Below are positions 26,086 to 32,975 of a stretch of 64,000 nucleotides of DNA, piece by piece. Origin of the DNA: Knufia peltigerae (taxonomy: Eukaryota > Ascomycota > Eurotiomycetes > Chaetothyriales > Trichomeriaceae); assembly GCA_030247855.1 (NCBI GenBank), contig JAPDRN010000144.1:1-64000 (forward strand). Reading direction: 5' to 3'. The notes beneath the pieces were generated by a model. It saw only the letters and a list, made by a program, of their open reading frames with translations. It searched no databases and was not told where the DNA came from. The position numbers and the translations under genes are program-made. Within the stretch, counting starts at the first letter, position 1, and each line of letters begins with the position of its first letter.

Positions 26086-26146
26086 ATCCACGCATGGCGT
26101 GGATCTACTGGCGATGTTGTAGAGCCGAGCATGGGCTCGGCTCTAC
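26086..26146. repeat. Pair of SMAG hairpins
   Basis: ATCCACGC-ATG-GCGTGGAT-CTAC (26086-26108, minus orientation) and GTAGAGCCGAGC-ATGG-GCTCGGCTCTAC (26119-26146), the latter with a perfect 12-bp stem. It contains the stop codon of the GIY-YIG gene (26143-26145). Confidence 0.85.
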
Positions 26147-26418
26147 AGAACAGCCTCGGCCGGCGCCTGCAGCCAGGCCAGCTTGCGTTCGCGCGGCTGC
26201 CGCTTGAGCTCCCATTCGGCACGCGAGGCCGCTGCCCGGTCCGGGTACTCACGCACCGCCAGCACCCGCAGTGGCGGCCGCGACCGGGTGTAACGGGCCC
26301 CCTTGCCGGCCTGGTGGGCGGCAAAACGGGCCTGCACGTCGGTGCTGATGCCGGCGTAATAGCTGCCGTCACGGCATTCGAGCAGATACAGGAACCACGG
26401 GCGGGAAGGCGAAACCAT
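26143..26418 (-). CDS. GIY-YIG nuclease-superfamily protein (UPF0213-like)
   Basis: 91 residues from the ATG at 26416-26418. WFLYLLECRDGSYYAGISTDVQARFAAHQAGKGARYTRSRPP covers the GIY-YIG core in its LYLLEC...SYYAGIS form, with the conserved arginine (ARF), GKGARYT and a later glutamate (AEWELKRQ). The size fits the single-domain UPF0213/YhbQ group. These are predicted DNA-binding or nicking proteins with no settled role. The TAG stop is provided by a SMAG repeat. Confidence 0.9.
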   Translation of the reverse strand: MVSPSRPWFLYLLECRDGSYYAGISTDVQARFAAHQAGKGARYTRSRPPLRVLAVREYPDRAAASRAEWELKRQPRERKLAWLQAPAEAVL

Positions 26419-26450
26419 GGCCGGATTATGCCGTGCTGCACTGCAGCGGA

Positions 26451-26456
26451 TATACT
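26451..26456 (+). promoter_or_regulatory. Likely -10 element for the glycine riboswitch transcript
   Basis: TATACT lies 13-15 bp upstream of the first aptamer strand. The -35 is weak (TTATGC at 26426-26431, 19-bp spacer). Confidence 0.5.
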
Positions 26457-26465
26457 GGCGCCCGA

Positions 26466-26665
26466 ATGCAGGAGAGAGGCGCCGCGCTGGCGCCCGCCGA
26501 AGGCGCAGGCTCCCATGATCGCTCAGGCCGGTGGGCTGGAATCCCACCAACCATGCATTCGACTCGCCGAGCTGGAGAGAGGTCACCGGGCATGCCCGGG
26601 ACGATCCGCCGAAGGGGCACGCGGCTCACGCCGCTGAACTCTCAGGCAAAAGGACAGCGGGAGCG
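26466..26665 (+). ncRNA. Tandem glycine riboswitch
   Basis: Two glycine-aptamer signatures occur in series. Aptamer 1 (~26469-26552) has GGAGAG, CCGAAGGCGCAGGC and GATCGCTCAGGCC. Aptamer 2 (~26571-26662) has GGAGAG, CCGAAGGGGCACGCG, GAACTCTCAGGCAAAAGGAC. The GGAGAG/CTCTCAGG pairing forms P1 of the second aptamer. Tandem glycine aptamers usually switch genes on when glycine is abundant. Here they lie ~85 bp before the start codon of a TRIC/UPF0126 gene rather than gcvT. No clear terminator follows, so control may be at translation. Confidence 0.92.
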
Positions 26666-26748
26666 GCACCGGCCATCGTCGTCCCGTCATTGCGCAGGCA
26701 ATGGCGGTGCCCGCGCATGGCCGGCCCCACCGCGTCCGGAGCCTGTCC

Positions 26749-27366
26749 ATGTTGCTGTCCATCATCTACTTGATCGCCATTTCCGCCGAAGCCATGACCG
26801 GTGCCCTGTCTGCAGGCCGCCGCCGCATGGACCTGTTCGGCGTTGTCATGATCGCCTGTGTCACCGCCCTCGGCGGCGGCTCGTTGCGCGACATCCTGCT
26901 CGGCCACTATCCGCTGGGCTGGGTGAAACACCCCGAGTACCTGGGCTTCACCGTGTGCGCGGCGTTGATCGCCACCTGGGTGGCACGCTGGATGCACCAC
27001 TTCCGCCGCACCTTCCTGGTGCTGGACGGGCTGGGCCTGATCGCCTTCACCCTGATCGGCTGCTCGATCGCGCGCGAGGCCGGGCATGCACTGCCGATCG
27101 TGCTGATCGCCGGCATGCTCACCGGCGCCTTCGGCGGCGTGCTGCGCGACATCCTCTGCAACGAGGTGCCGCTGATCTTCCAGAAAGAGCTGTACGCGAT
27201 CATCTCGCTGCTGACCGGTGCGGTGTATCTGCTGTTGCTGCACTGGGGCGTAGCCGATGCCACCGCGATCCTGTGCTGCCTGGGCGGTGGGTTCGCCGTG
27301 CGCCTGCTGGCGATCCACTACCGCTGGGAAATGCCGAAGTTCGTGTACCACGACGAAGTGCATTGA
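26749..27366 (+). CDS. TRIC-type channel / UPF0126 (YadS-like) membrane protein
   Basis: 205 residues starting MLLSIIYLIAISAEAMTGALSAGRRRMDLFGVV; the ATG at 26749 has GGAG 7 bases upstream. There are two repeats of the UPF0126/TRIC unit, each with a glycine-rich kink (TALGGGSLRDILLG and TGAFGGVLRDILCN) and about seven membrane helices in total. Bacterial TRIC homologues are trimeric cation channels in vitro. The upstream glycine riboswitch suggests that glycine or a related small amino acid is the physiological substrate, probably for efflux or uptake; that is inference from regulation. Confidence 0.9.
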   Translation: MLLSIIYLIAISAEAMTGALSAGRRRMDLFGVVMIACVTALGGGSLRDILLGHYPLGWVKHPEYLGFTVCAALIATWVARWMHHFRRTFLVLDGLGLIAFTLIGCSIAREAGHALPIVLIAGMLTGAFGGVLRDILCNEVPLIFQKELYAIISLLTGAVYLLLLHWGVADATAILCCLGGGFAVRLLAIHYRWEMPKFVYHDEVH

Positions 27367-27551
27367 GCGCTGGCGTTCGCCGGAGTCCACACCACCCCGG
27401 CGATGTACCTGGCGCTGTCGTACATACGCAGCGCCAGGCGCATCGCCGGTGCAGACGGGCCGATCTCCAACTCCGACCGGCCCTGATCGCGGCCGCACCC
27501 CCGCAGGCGCTGGCCGCCATCCACACACGTGCCGCCGTCAGGCGGCGTCAA

Positions 27552-28625
27552 TCACGCAGCTTCTGACACCTTCACTTCGCGACGGGCGCGCACGGCAGCC
27601 GCCAACCGCTCCAGCACCGTCACGGTAGTGTCCCAATCAATGCAGCCATCGGTGATGCTCTGGCCGTAGACCAACGGCTGGCCTTCGACCAGCTCCTGAC
27701 GGCCACCGACCAGATGGCTTTCAACCATCACACCGACGATGCGCTGCTCGCCGTCTTCCAGCTGGGTGGCGATGTCTTCGATCACCTTCGGCTGGTTTTC
27801 GTGGTTCTTCAGGCTGTTGGCGTGGCTGGCATCGATCATCAGGCGCGTCGGCAGCTTGGCCTTGGCCAGCGCCTGACAGGCATCGGCCACGCTGGCCGCA
27901 TCGTAGTTCGGCTGCTTGCCACCACGCAGGATCACATGGCAGTCCGGGTTGCCGGTGGTGGAGACGATGGCTGTGCCGCCCTGCTTGGTGACCGACAGGA
28001 AGTGATGCGGATTCGAGGCGGCGCCCACGGCATCGGCGGCGATCTTGACGTTGCCATCCGTGCCGTTCTTGAAGCCGACCGGGCACGACAGCCCGGACGC
28101 AAGCTCGCGATGCACCTGGCTTTCGGTAGTGCGTGCACCGATCGCACCCCATGCCACCAGGTCGGCAATGTACTGCGGCGAGATCACGTCGAGGAACTCG
28201 ACACCGGCAGGCAGGCCGAGCTTGTTGATGTCGCGCAGCAATCCACGGGCGATGCGCAGGCCTTTGTCGATCTTGAAGCTGCCATCCAGGTCCGGATCGT
28301 TGATCAGGCCCTTCCAGCCCACCGTGGTACGCGGCTTTTCGAAGTACACGCGCATGACGATTTCCAGCTCGCCGGCCAGCGCATCGCGCAGCGGCTTCAG
28401 GCGCTGTGCGTACTCGATGGCGGCTTTCGGGTCGTGGATCGAGCATGGCCCGACCACCACCGCCAGGCGGTCGTCGCGGCCGTGCAGAATCTGGTGCAGG
28501 GCCGCGCGCGAGGCGCTGACGGTGTCGGAGGCTTCGTCATCACAGGGCAGCATCGCCAGCAACTGGGCAGGCGGTGTCAGCGGTTCGATGGTGCGGATAC
28601 GCAGGTCGTCGGTGTGCGGGGGCAT
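27552..28625 (-). CDS. aroG: 3-deoxy-7-phosphoheptulonate (DAHP) synthase, class I
   Basis: 357 residues. It condenses phosphoenolpyruvate and erythrose 4-phosphate, the first step of aromatic biosynthesis. Family motifs are VVVGPCSIHD (with the metal-ligand cysteine C61), MRVYFEKPRTTVGWKGLINDP, GFKNGTDG, HVILRGGKQPNYD and MIDASHANS. Length and sequence fit the AroF/G/H type. An attenuator (leader ORF, pause hairpin, U-rich terminator) lies upstream, so transcription should respond to charged aromatic tRNAs. Which allosteric amino acid inhibits the enzyme cannot be read reliably. Confidence 0.95.
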   Translation of the reverse strand: MPPHTDDLRIRTIEPLTPPAQLLAMLPCDDEASDTVSASRAALHQILHGRDDRLAVVVGPCSIHDPKAAIEYAQRLKPLRDALAGELEIVMRVYFEKPRTTVGWKGLINDPDLDGSFKIDKGLRIARGLLRDINKLGLPAGVEFLDVISPQYIADLVAWGAIGARTTESQVHRELASGLSCPVGFKNGTDGNVKIAADAVGAASNPHHFLSVTKQGGTAIVSTTGNPDCHVILRGGKQPNYDAASVADACQALAKAKLPTRLMIDASHANSLKNHENQPKVIEDIATQLEDGEQRIVGVMVESHLVGGRQELVEGQPLVYGQSITDGCIDWDTTVTVLERLAAAVRARREVKVSEAA

Positions 28626-28673
28626 GGTGGGGGGTCTCTACGGAACGTTGGGGGTCCGCAGCGTGGCGACATG

Positions 28674-28703
28674 AAAAAAGCCGCCAGGTTCGCTGGCGGC
28701 TTT
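28674..28703 (-). terminator. Attenuator terminator upstream of aroG
   Basis: On the minus strand AAAGCCGCCAG (28703-28693) pairs with CTGGCGGCTTT (28687-28677) around a 5-nt loop and is followed by further U residues (six U in total, 28674-28679). It lies between the leader ORF and the aroG start, 49 bp before the coding region. A smaller hairpin, CTGAAG-AAAG-CTTCAG (28730-28715), precedes it and overlaps the leader stop codon. Confidence 0.85.
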
Positions 28704-28726
28704 CGGGAATGCGTCTGAAGCTTTCT

Positions 28727-28804
28727 TCAGGGTGAGCGCAATCCTTCCTCCGCCGGGGGCTTCGGAAAGTAATACCAATAAAAGCTGGCGTGGGCTGCGT
28801 TCAT
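28727..28804 (-). CDS. Leader peptide for aroG attenuation (25 codons)
   Basis: A short ORF reads ATG at 28804-28802 and stops at TGA 28729-28727. Codons 8-13 are F-Y-W-Y-Y-F, so half a dozen consecutive codons call for all three aromatic amino acids. The rest is unremarkable (…PKPPAEEG…). No Shine-Dalgarno is visible, and the predicted transcription start is only two to five bases upstream, so translation is probably leaderless. Stalling on the aromatic run should prevent the downstream terminator from forming. I found only a 5-nt GGCGG (28754-28750) as a candidate antiterminator strand, so the exact switching fold remains open. Confidence 0.75.
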   Translation of the reverse strand: MNAAHASFYWYYFPKPPAEEGLRSP

Positions 28805-28813
28805 GGGATCTAT

Positions 28814-28842
28814 TGATAACACAGGGTTTTGGCAGGTGCCAA
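28814..28842 (-). promoter_or_regulatory. Sigma-70 promoter of the aroG leader
   Basis: On the minus strand TTGGCA (28842-28837) and TTATCA (28819-28814) are separated by exactly 17 bp. The predicted start falls at about 28806-28809, just before the leader ATG at 28804. Confidence 0.75.
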
Positions 28843-28878
28843 CTGTTTCATCCGCAACTGCGGGCGCGGTTCAGCGGA

Positions 28879-29139
28879 CTATCGGCTGCCATGCACTTCC
28901 ACGTCCAGCAACAGCGTCTCGTGGATATCCACCCAGCGCTCCACCACGCGGTCCAGTTCCCGCCTGGCCTCATCCAGCTGTTCGGGGTTGAGCATGGATC
29001 GGGCCGTATACAGATCGGAGACCAGCTGCCGCAGGGTGGCTTCCTGGATGGCGACCACCGGCCCTTCCAGGCCGGGTACCTGCAGCGCAGGACTGCTGCC
29101 CAGCGCCCCGTACAACGTCACCTGGATCTTGCTCTGCAT
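28879..29139 (-). CDS. Hypothetical protein
   Basis: 86 residues from the ATG at 29137-29139 (MQSKIQVTLYGALGSSPALQ); an in-frame extension to 29205 lacks support. It is predicted soluble, with a beta-like start and then two charged helices (EATLRQLVSDLYTARSML, DEARRELDRVVERWVDIHE) that could dimerise. No signal peptide or membrane segment. It ends 37 bp before the -35 of the aroG leader promoter on the same strand. I recognise no family. Confidence 0.55.
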   Translation of the reverse strand: MQSKIQVTLYGALGSSPALQVPGLEGPVVAIQEATLRQLVSDLYTARSMLNPEQLDEARRELDRVVERWVDIHETLLLDVEVHGSR

Positions 29140-29223
29140 GCTCGACTTTCCTGCGGATGGATACGGCCGAGCGCCATCTTTACCCGGAATGGATGACACG
29201 CGCATGTGCCACCGCAGCCCGCG

Positions 29224-29562
29224 TCACAGCGCCGCGAGGTCCGCCAGGTGCTGGGCCATTGCATCCACGGCGCCCACGGCATTGGTGGTGGCGAAGTAGT
29301 CATGCCAGCCGGTGGCACTGATGGCGGCCATCAAGGCATCGGCATCGGCACGGCTGGCGCACTGCCAGACGGCGTAGTACTGCTCGGCGCTGGCATGTGG
29401 CACCTCGCTGGCCACGCGGCCCATCGCCAACGGTGCGATGCATGCAGGGTCGAGTTGCTGCATGCCGGCGCCGATACGGGTGAAGAAGGTGTTCCGTTGT
29501 TCAGCGGACAGCGCTTCCCAGGCCGGCGTCGCGGTGTACAGCTCGATGAGGAGGTGGGACAT
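29224..29562 (-). CDS. DUF6616/YCII-like small protein
   Basis: 112 residues from the ATG at 29560-29562, preceded by a purine-rich stretch. The pattern LLIELYTATPAWEALSAEQRNTFFTRIGAGMQQL and the end TGWHDYFATTNAVG resemble small dimeric alpha/beta-barrel proteins labelled DUF6616. Such proteins are cytosolic and without known function. It stands alone between the 86-residue gene and a SMAG repeat. The family assignment is from pattern memory and is moderate at best. Confidence 0.6.
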   Translation of the reverse strand: MSHLLIELYTATPAWEALSAEQRNTFFTRIGAGMQQLDPACIAPLAMGRVASEVPHASAEQYYAVWQCASRADADALMAAISATGWHDYFATTNAVGAVDAMAQHLADLAAL

Positions 29563-29588
29563 GGGGTCTTCCTTGAGGGTCATGGGGC

Positions 29589-29611
29589 TGCCGGCCAGCG
29601 GCCGGCACTAC
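29589..29611 (-). repeat. SMAG repeat
   Basis: TGCCGGCC-AGC-GGCCGGCA followed by CTAC. A second, imperfect GC-rich palindrome (TGCCGGC...GCCGGCA) lies near 29636-29655. Confidence 0.75.
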
Positions 29612-29683
29612 CGGGGAATGGGTGTGACATGGGGTTGCCGGCCGGCCGCCGGCATCAGCGGGATACGGGTGAACGGTGCGGCG

Positions 29684-30415
29684 TTACAGCGAGCGCAGCG
29701 CGCGTTTGCGGATGTAGGTGTTGGCGACGGTGTCGTGGGTTGACTGCCACCTCGTGCACACATCGCGCACCCAATCGGGTTGGCTCTTGCCAGCGTCGTT
29801 GAGCCAGTTGCCCACCGAGTCCTGCACGTAACGCTGTGGATCGTCGGCGAGTGCCTCCAACAACGGCAGCACGTGCTCGGGCTGCTGCTTGAACAGCGCA
29901 ATATGCGTGGCCCAGACACCGCGAGGACGCAGCGCCTCACAGGCGAAGCGCCGCAGATGCGGCGAAGGCTGCTGCGTCCAGGGTTGCAGCAGGGCGAGCG
30001 CCTCAAGTGGCCCGGCAACGATATCGCTGCGCAGCGCCAGCCACGCCCATTCGCGCACACCGAAGTGCGGATCATCTGCCAGCGGACGCATCGCCTGCAG
30101 TTTGTCGGCCAATGCCGCCTGCGCGTCAGCGCCGATCAGATAGCACGCCCACCCCCGCACGGTGTCGGAGGGATGTGCCTGCCAGTGCTGCACCTCGCCC
30201 CGCCCTGCCTCGCGCAAAAGCGCTGCAGCCAAGGCCATGCGTTGGGTGATTCCCTTGCCTGCGGCGGTGTGCATGCGCTGTATCGCGGACGGTGGCAAGG
30301 TCGGTGCCACCGCCTGCAGCAACGCAGCGAAGTCCACCGCCAGGCACTCGGCCAGATGCGTGCTGGCGGTGCTACCTGCGTTGAGTGCCTGCAGGCGTGC
30401 CGTGGCGATGTTCAT
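29684..30415 (-). CDS. DNA alkylation repair protein, AlkC/AlkD-like HEAT-repeat family
   Basis: 243 residues from the ATG at 30413-30415, which overlaps the marR stop by four bases. The sequence is a series of helical HEAT-like repeats. The segment HLRRFACEALRPRG followed by HIALFKQQPEHVLPLLEALADDPQRYVQDSVGNWLND matches the COG4335 type of DNA alkylation repair proteins, which remove bulky or cationic alkylated bases without base flipping. The coupling to a MarR regulator suggests induction by a small electrophile. Catalytic residues are not well defined in this group, so activity is inferred. Confidence 0.8.
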   Translation of the reverse strand: MNIATARLQALNAGSTASTHLAECLAVDFAALLQAVAPTLPPSAIQRMHTAAGKGITQRMALAAALLREAGRGEVQHWQAHPSDTVRGWACYLIGADAQAALADKLQAMRPLADDPHFGVREWAWLALRSDIVAGPLEALALLQPWTQQPSPHLRRFACEALRPRGVWATHIALFKQQPEHVLPLLEALADDPQRYVQDSVGNWLNDAGKSQPDWVRDVCTRWQSTHDTVANTYIRKRALRSL

Positions 30416-30912
30416 GTGCCTGTCTCCTGGCCTGCGTCGGTGTGCCGCCAGACCTTTTCGAGCAGCAGCGACAACTGCGCCTGTTCGCCGACATCCAGTC
30501 CATTGAACAGGCCACCGATCCATTGCGTGTGCTGGTCGAACAGATCGCCGGCTAGGCGCTTGCCGCGCGCCGTCAGCACGATCTGCAGACGTCGACCGTC
30601 TTCGGCATCGCTGCGCCGCTGCAGCAGTCCGTCACGCTGCAGGCCATCAAGCAGCCCGCTGATGGTGGCGCGGGTGACCCCGGCACGCTCGGCAAGCTCA
30701 TGCGGCGGCAACGTGCCGCCGGCGCCGTGCAGCAGGAAAAGCACGACGAAGCGGCCTTCGCTGAGGCCGTGCGGCGCGAGGCGTGTGGCGCAGTCACGGT
30801 CGATCGCACCGGACAGGGCGAGCAGCTGGAAGCACAGGCGCAGCTGCGCGACATTGGCGTGACCACGGCGCTGTGCCTCCTCGACGAGGGCCTGGTGCTT
30901 CAACTCAAGCAT
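30412..30912 (-). CDS. MarR-family transcriptional regulator
   Basis: 166 residues from the ATG at 30910-30912. The winged helix-turn-helix is seen as LPPHELAERAGVTRATISGLLDGLQRDGLLQRRSDAEDGRR (~85-127), with the D-x-R wing. Flanking helices form the dimer. A 22-bp inverted repeat overlapping its own promoter lies 13 bp upstream, so it probably represses itself and the downstream alkylation-repair gene, with which it shares an ATGA overlap. The inducer is unknown. Confidence 0.9.
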   Translation of the reverse strand: MLELKHQALVEEAQRRGHANVAQLRLCFQLLALSGAIDRDCATRLAPHGLSEGRFVVLFLLHGAGGTLPPHELAERAGVTRATISGLLDGLQRDGLLQRRSDAEDGRRLQIVLTARGKRLAGDLFDQHTQWIGGLFNGLDVGEQAQLSLLLEKVWRHTDAGQETGT

Positions 30913-30924
30913 AGTGCATCCAGA

Positions 30925-30968
30925 TATGATTAGGCGGCTAATCATAATCCATGAGACAAGAACTGCAA
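30925..30968 (-). promoter_or_regulatory. marR promoter with overlapping operator palindrome
   Basis: TATGATTAG (30946-30938) and CTAATCATA (30933-30925) form a 9-bp inverted repeat around four bases. On the minus strand TTGCAG (30968-30963) and TATGAT (30946-30941), 16 bp apart, form a promoter whose -10 is the first arm of the palindrome. Confidence 0.75.
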
Positions 30969-31022
30969 GCATCCCGTTGCCGCCGGCAGGGTCCTCAGCT
31001 CAGCAATCGCGGAGATGCATCG

Positions 31023-32051
31023 CTACCATTCCATCACCCGCAACGGTGGGCCGGGATGCGACGGGAACAACGGCAGCACCTCTTCGGCCAGTTCCTGCAG
31101 CACGTCGGCAGCTGGGCGCTGCGAGAACTGGATGCCGAGCGCGGCATGGTTGACCCCGGCGCGCTGCCACACTTCCAGCAGCGCGATCAGCCCCTTGCGC
31201 CCGGTGCGCAGGCAGTAGCCACCCTGCAGCGGCACGCGCGGATGGTCCGGGTCATCCACCAGATCCAGCCATTCATTGGTCATGTGCGGACGGAAGCCGC
31301 CGTCGGGAATCTGCGCGCGCCACGCGCGGATCTTCGCCGCCAGCCGCTGTGGTCCTGCCGTGTCATGGGTCGCGTCGGGATAGGTCAGCCAGCCGTCGGC
31401 GTGCTCGCCGATCCATTGCAACGGCTGCCGGGCACCACCGGTGACGATCAGCGGAATGCGACCGCTGACCGGCGGCGGCAGCAGCTGCACGCCCTGCGCG
31501 GCCCAGGCGTGGCCGGCCAGCGCCCCATCTGCGGGCTGCAACCATTGCCGGAAGGCCACCACGGTGTCGGCGAACCGTTCACCACGTTGGGCGTGGTCGA
31601 GGCCATAGGCGGGAAACTCAAGCGGTCGATCACCGGAGGCAATGCCCATCACCAGCCGCCCTGCGGACAACTGGTCGATCGATGCGGCGGCCTTGGCCAG
31701 GTCGATGGGATGCCGCAGAGGTATCACCACGCTGCCTGTCGCCAATGCGACGCGATGGGTGCGGGCCGCCAGCCATGCGAGATACGTGAACGGATCGAAT
31801 ACCTGTCCTGCATCTCCGAACTGTGGATCGAACAGCGGAACATCGCGCACCCAGACCGCAGCGAAACCATGGCGGTCGATGGCCTCCACCAGCGCGGCCT
31901 GCCCCTGCAGAACCGCCATATCGCCCTGGTAGAAGCGCAGCGGCAGGAAGATGCCCAGAGTCAGCGCATCGGCGCGGAACATGCGCTGATAACCGGCATG
32001 GCCGGCGAAGGCGGCTGCCGAAGCACCGTGGATCGAAACGGAAGCTGTCAT
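31023..32051 (-). CDS. LLM-class flavin-dependent oxidoreductase
   Basis: 342 residues from the ATG at 32049-32051; a GTG one codon earlier is the alternative, and AGGAG suits either. It has the bacterial-luciferase-like TIM barrel: LGIFLPLRFYQGD at the start, AVWVRDVPLFDP, RVALATGSVVIPLRHPIDLAKAAASIDQLSAGRLVMGIASGDRP and IPLIVTGGARQPLQWIGEHADGWL. Members use FMNH2 (or F420) to oxidise small organic molecules. It follows a GST gene by 13 bp; both are divergent from a LysR regulator. Together they look like a small xenobiotic-response operon. Substrate unknown. Confidence 0.9.
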   Translation of the reverse strand: MTASVSIHGASAAAFAGHAGYQRMFRADALTLGIFLPLRFYQGDMAVLQGQAALVEAIDRHGFAAVWVRDVPLFDPQFGDAGQVFDPFTYLAWLAARTHRVALATGSVVIPLRHPIDLAKAAASIDQLSAGRLVMGIASGDRPLEFPAYGLDHAQRGERFADTVVAFRQWLQPADGALAGHAWAAQGVQLLPPPVSGRIPLIVTGGARQPLQWIGEHADGWLTYPDATHDTAGPQRLAAKIRAWRAQIPDGGFRPHMTNEWLDLVDDPDHPRVPLQGGYCLRTGRKGLIALLEVWQRAGVNHAALGIQFSQRPAADVLQELAEEVLPLFPSHPGPPLRVMEW

Positions 32052-32064
32052 CACAGGGATCTCC

Positions 32065-32700
32065 TCAAGGCCCGGTCGCGGGCTCAGGCAGCCGCACGCC
32101 GCGCTGCACGGCGGGCCGTCCGGCTACGCGCTGGTACCACGCCGAAAGATGGCGATGGCGCGAGAAGTCGATGTCGATCACGCCGAGCACATGCAGCCAA
32201 CCGAAGTGGGCGATGTCGGCGATCGAGTAGTCATCGCCGGCCAACCAGGGACGCGCGGCCAAGCGTGCATCGAGGATCGCGAAGATGTCTTCCGAGAGGT
32301 GCCGGTAGCGCTCGATCGCCGGCAGGTAACGCTCCTGCGCGAAGTGTTCGAAATGCACGCGTTGGCCGAAGATGGGACCGACGCTGGAGGCATGGAACAT
32401 CAGCCAGGTGATGGTGTCCCAACGCGCGGCCGGTACCTGTGGCAACAATGCGCCGCCCCGCTCGGCCAGGTACAGCAGGATCGCCGCCGACTCGAACAGC
32501 ACGATGCCCCTGGCACGGTCTTCGAGGACCGGAATGCGACCGTGCGGATTGAGCCGCAGGAAATCGGGATGGCGATGTTCACCCTGCTCGATGCGCACGT
32601 GGTGCAGGCGATAGGGCAGGCCCAGTTCCTCCAGCGCGATGGTGGCCTTGTAGCCGTTGGGTGAGCTGTCGGTATGCAGGTGCAGCGAAGGTTCGGTCAC
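32065..32700 (-). CDS. Glutathione S-transferase family protein
   Basis: 211 residues. I choose the GTG at 32698-32700, preceded by AGGA, because TEPSLHLHTDSSPNGYKATIALEE then matches the family's first strand and active-site loop; the longer frame to 32754 adds an unmatched leader. NPHGRIPVLED and FESAAILLYLAER form the glutathione site. The C-terminal helical domain contains WLAGDDYSIADIAHFGWLHV. The arrangement resembles YghU/YfcG-type enzymes, often disulfide-bond reductases. It shares an operon with the LLM oxidoreductase. Confidence 0.88.
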   Translation of the reverse strand: MTEPSLHLHTDSSPNGYKATIALEELGLPYRLHHVRIEQGEHRHPDFLRLNPHGRIPVLEDRARGIVLFESAAILLYLAERGGALLPQVPAARWDTITWLMFHASSVGPIFGQRVHFEHFAQERYLPAIERYRHLSEDIFAILDARLAARPWLAGDDYSIADIAHFGWLHVLGVIDIDFSRHRHLSAWYQRVAGRPAVQRGVRLPEPATGP

Positions 32701-32853
32701 GGAAGCGTCCTGGAGGCAGAAATCAGGTGCACACGCGCTGCCCTCCCACAACATCAGCAGGGCGAAGCGATGTGGAAAAGGCGCTGCAGCGACCGTGCAA
32801 CCAGTCTAGGAACCGGGCATGCAAGCGGGAAACGATGTCTGCTGCGGTTGCAG

Positions 32854-32870
32854 TTGAGCCCAGCTCAACA
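32854..32870. promoter_or_regulatory. LysR-type operator palindrome
   Basis: GTTGAGC-CCA-GCTCAAC is a perfect 7-bp inverted repeat that contains T-N11-A. It lies in the 275-bp gap between the divergent lysR (32976) and the GST/LLM operon (32700). The rest of the gap shows no other clear element. Confidence 0.7.
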
Positions 32871-32975
32871 TCGTGCGCACCGGCGCGACAGCCATCGACC
32901 GGGCCGATATGCTGTGCCCTGCGCTGGCCGGTGGACGTGCCGACGGCTCGCCAGCATCGTCACGGGAGAATGGAA

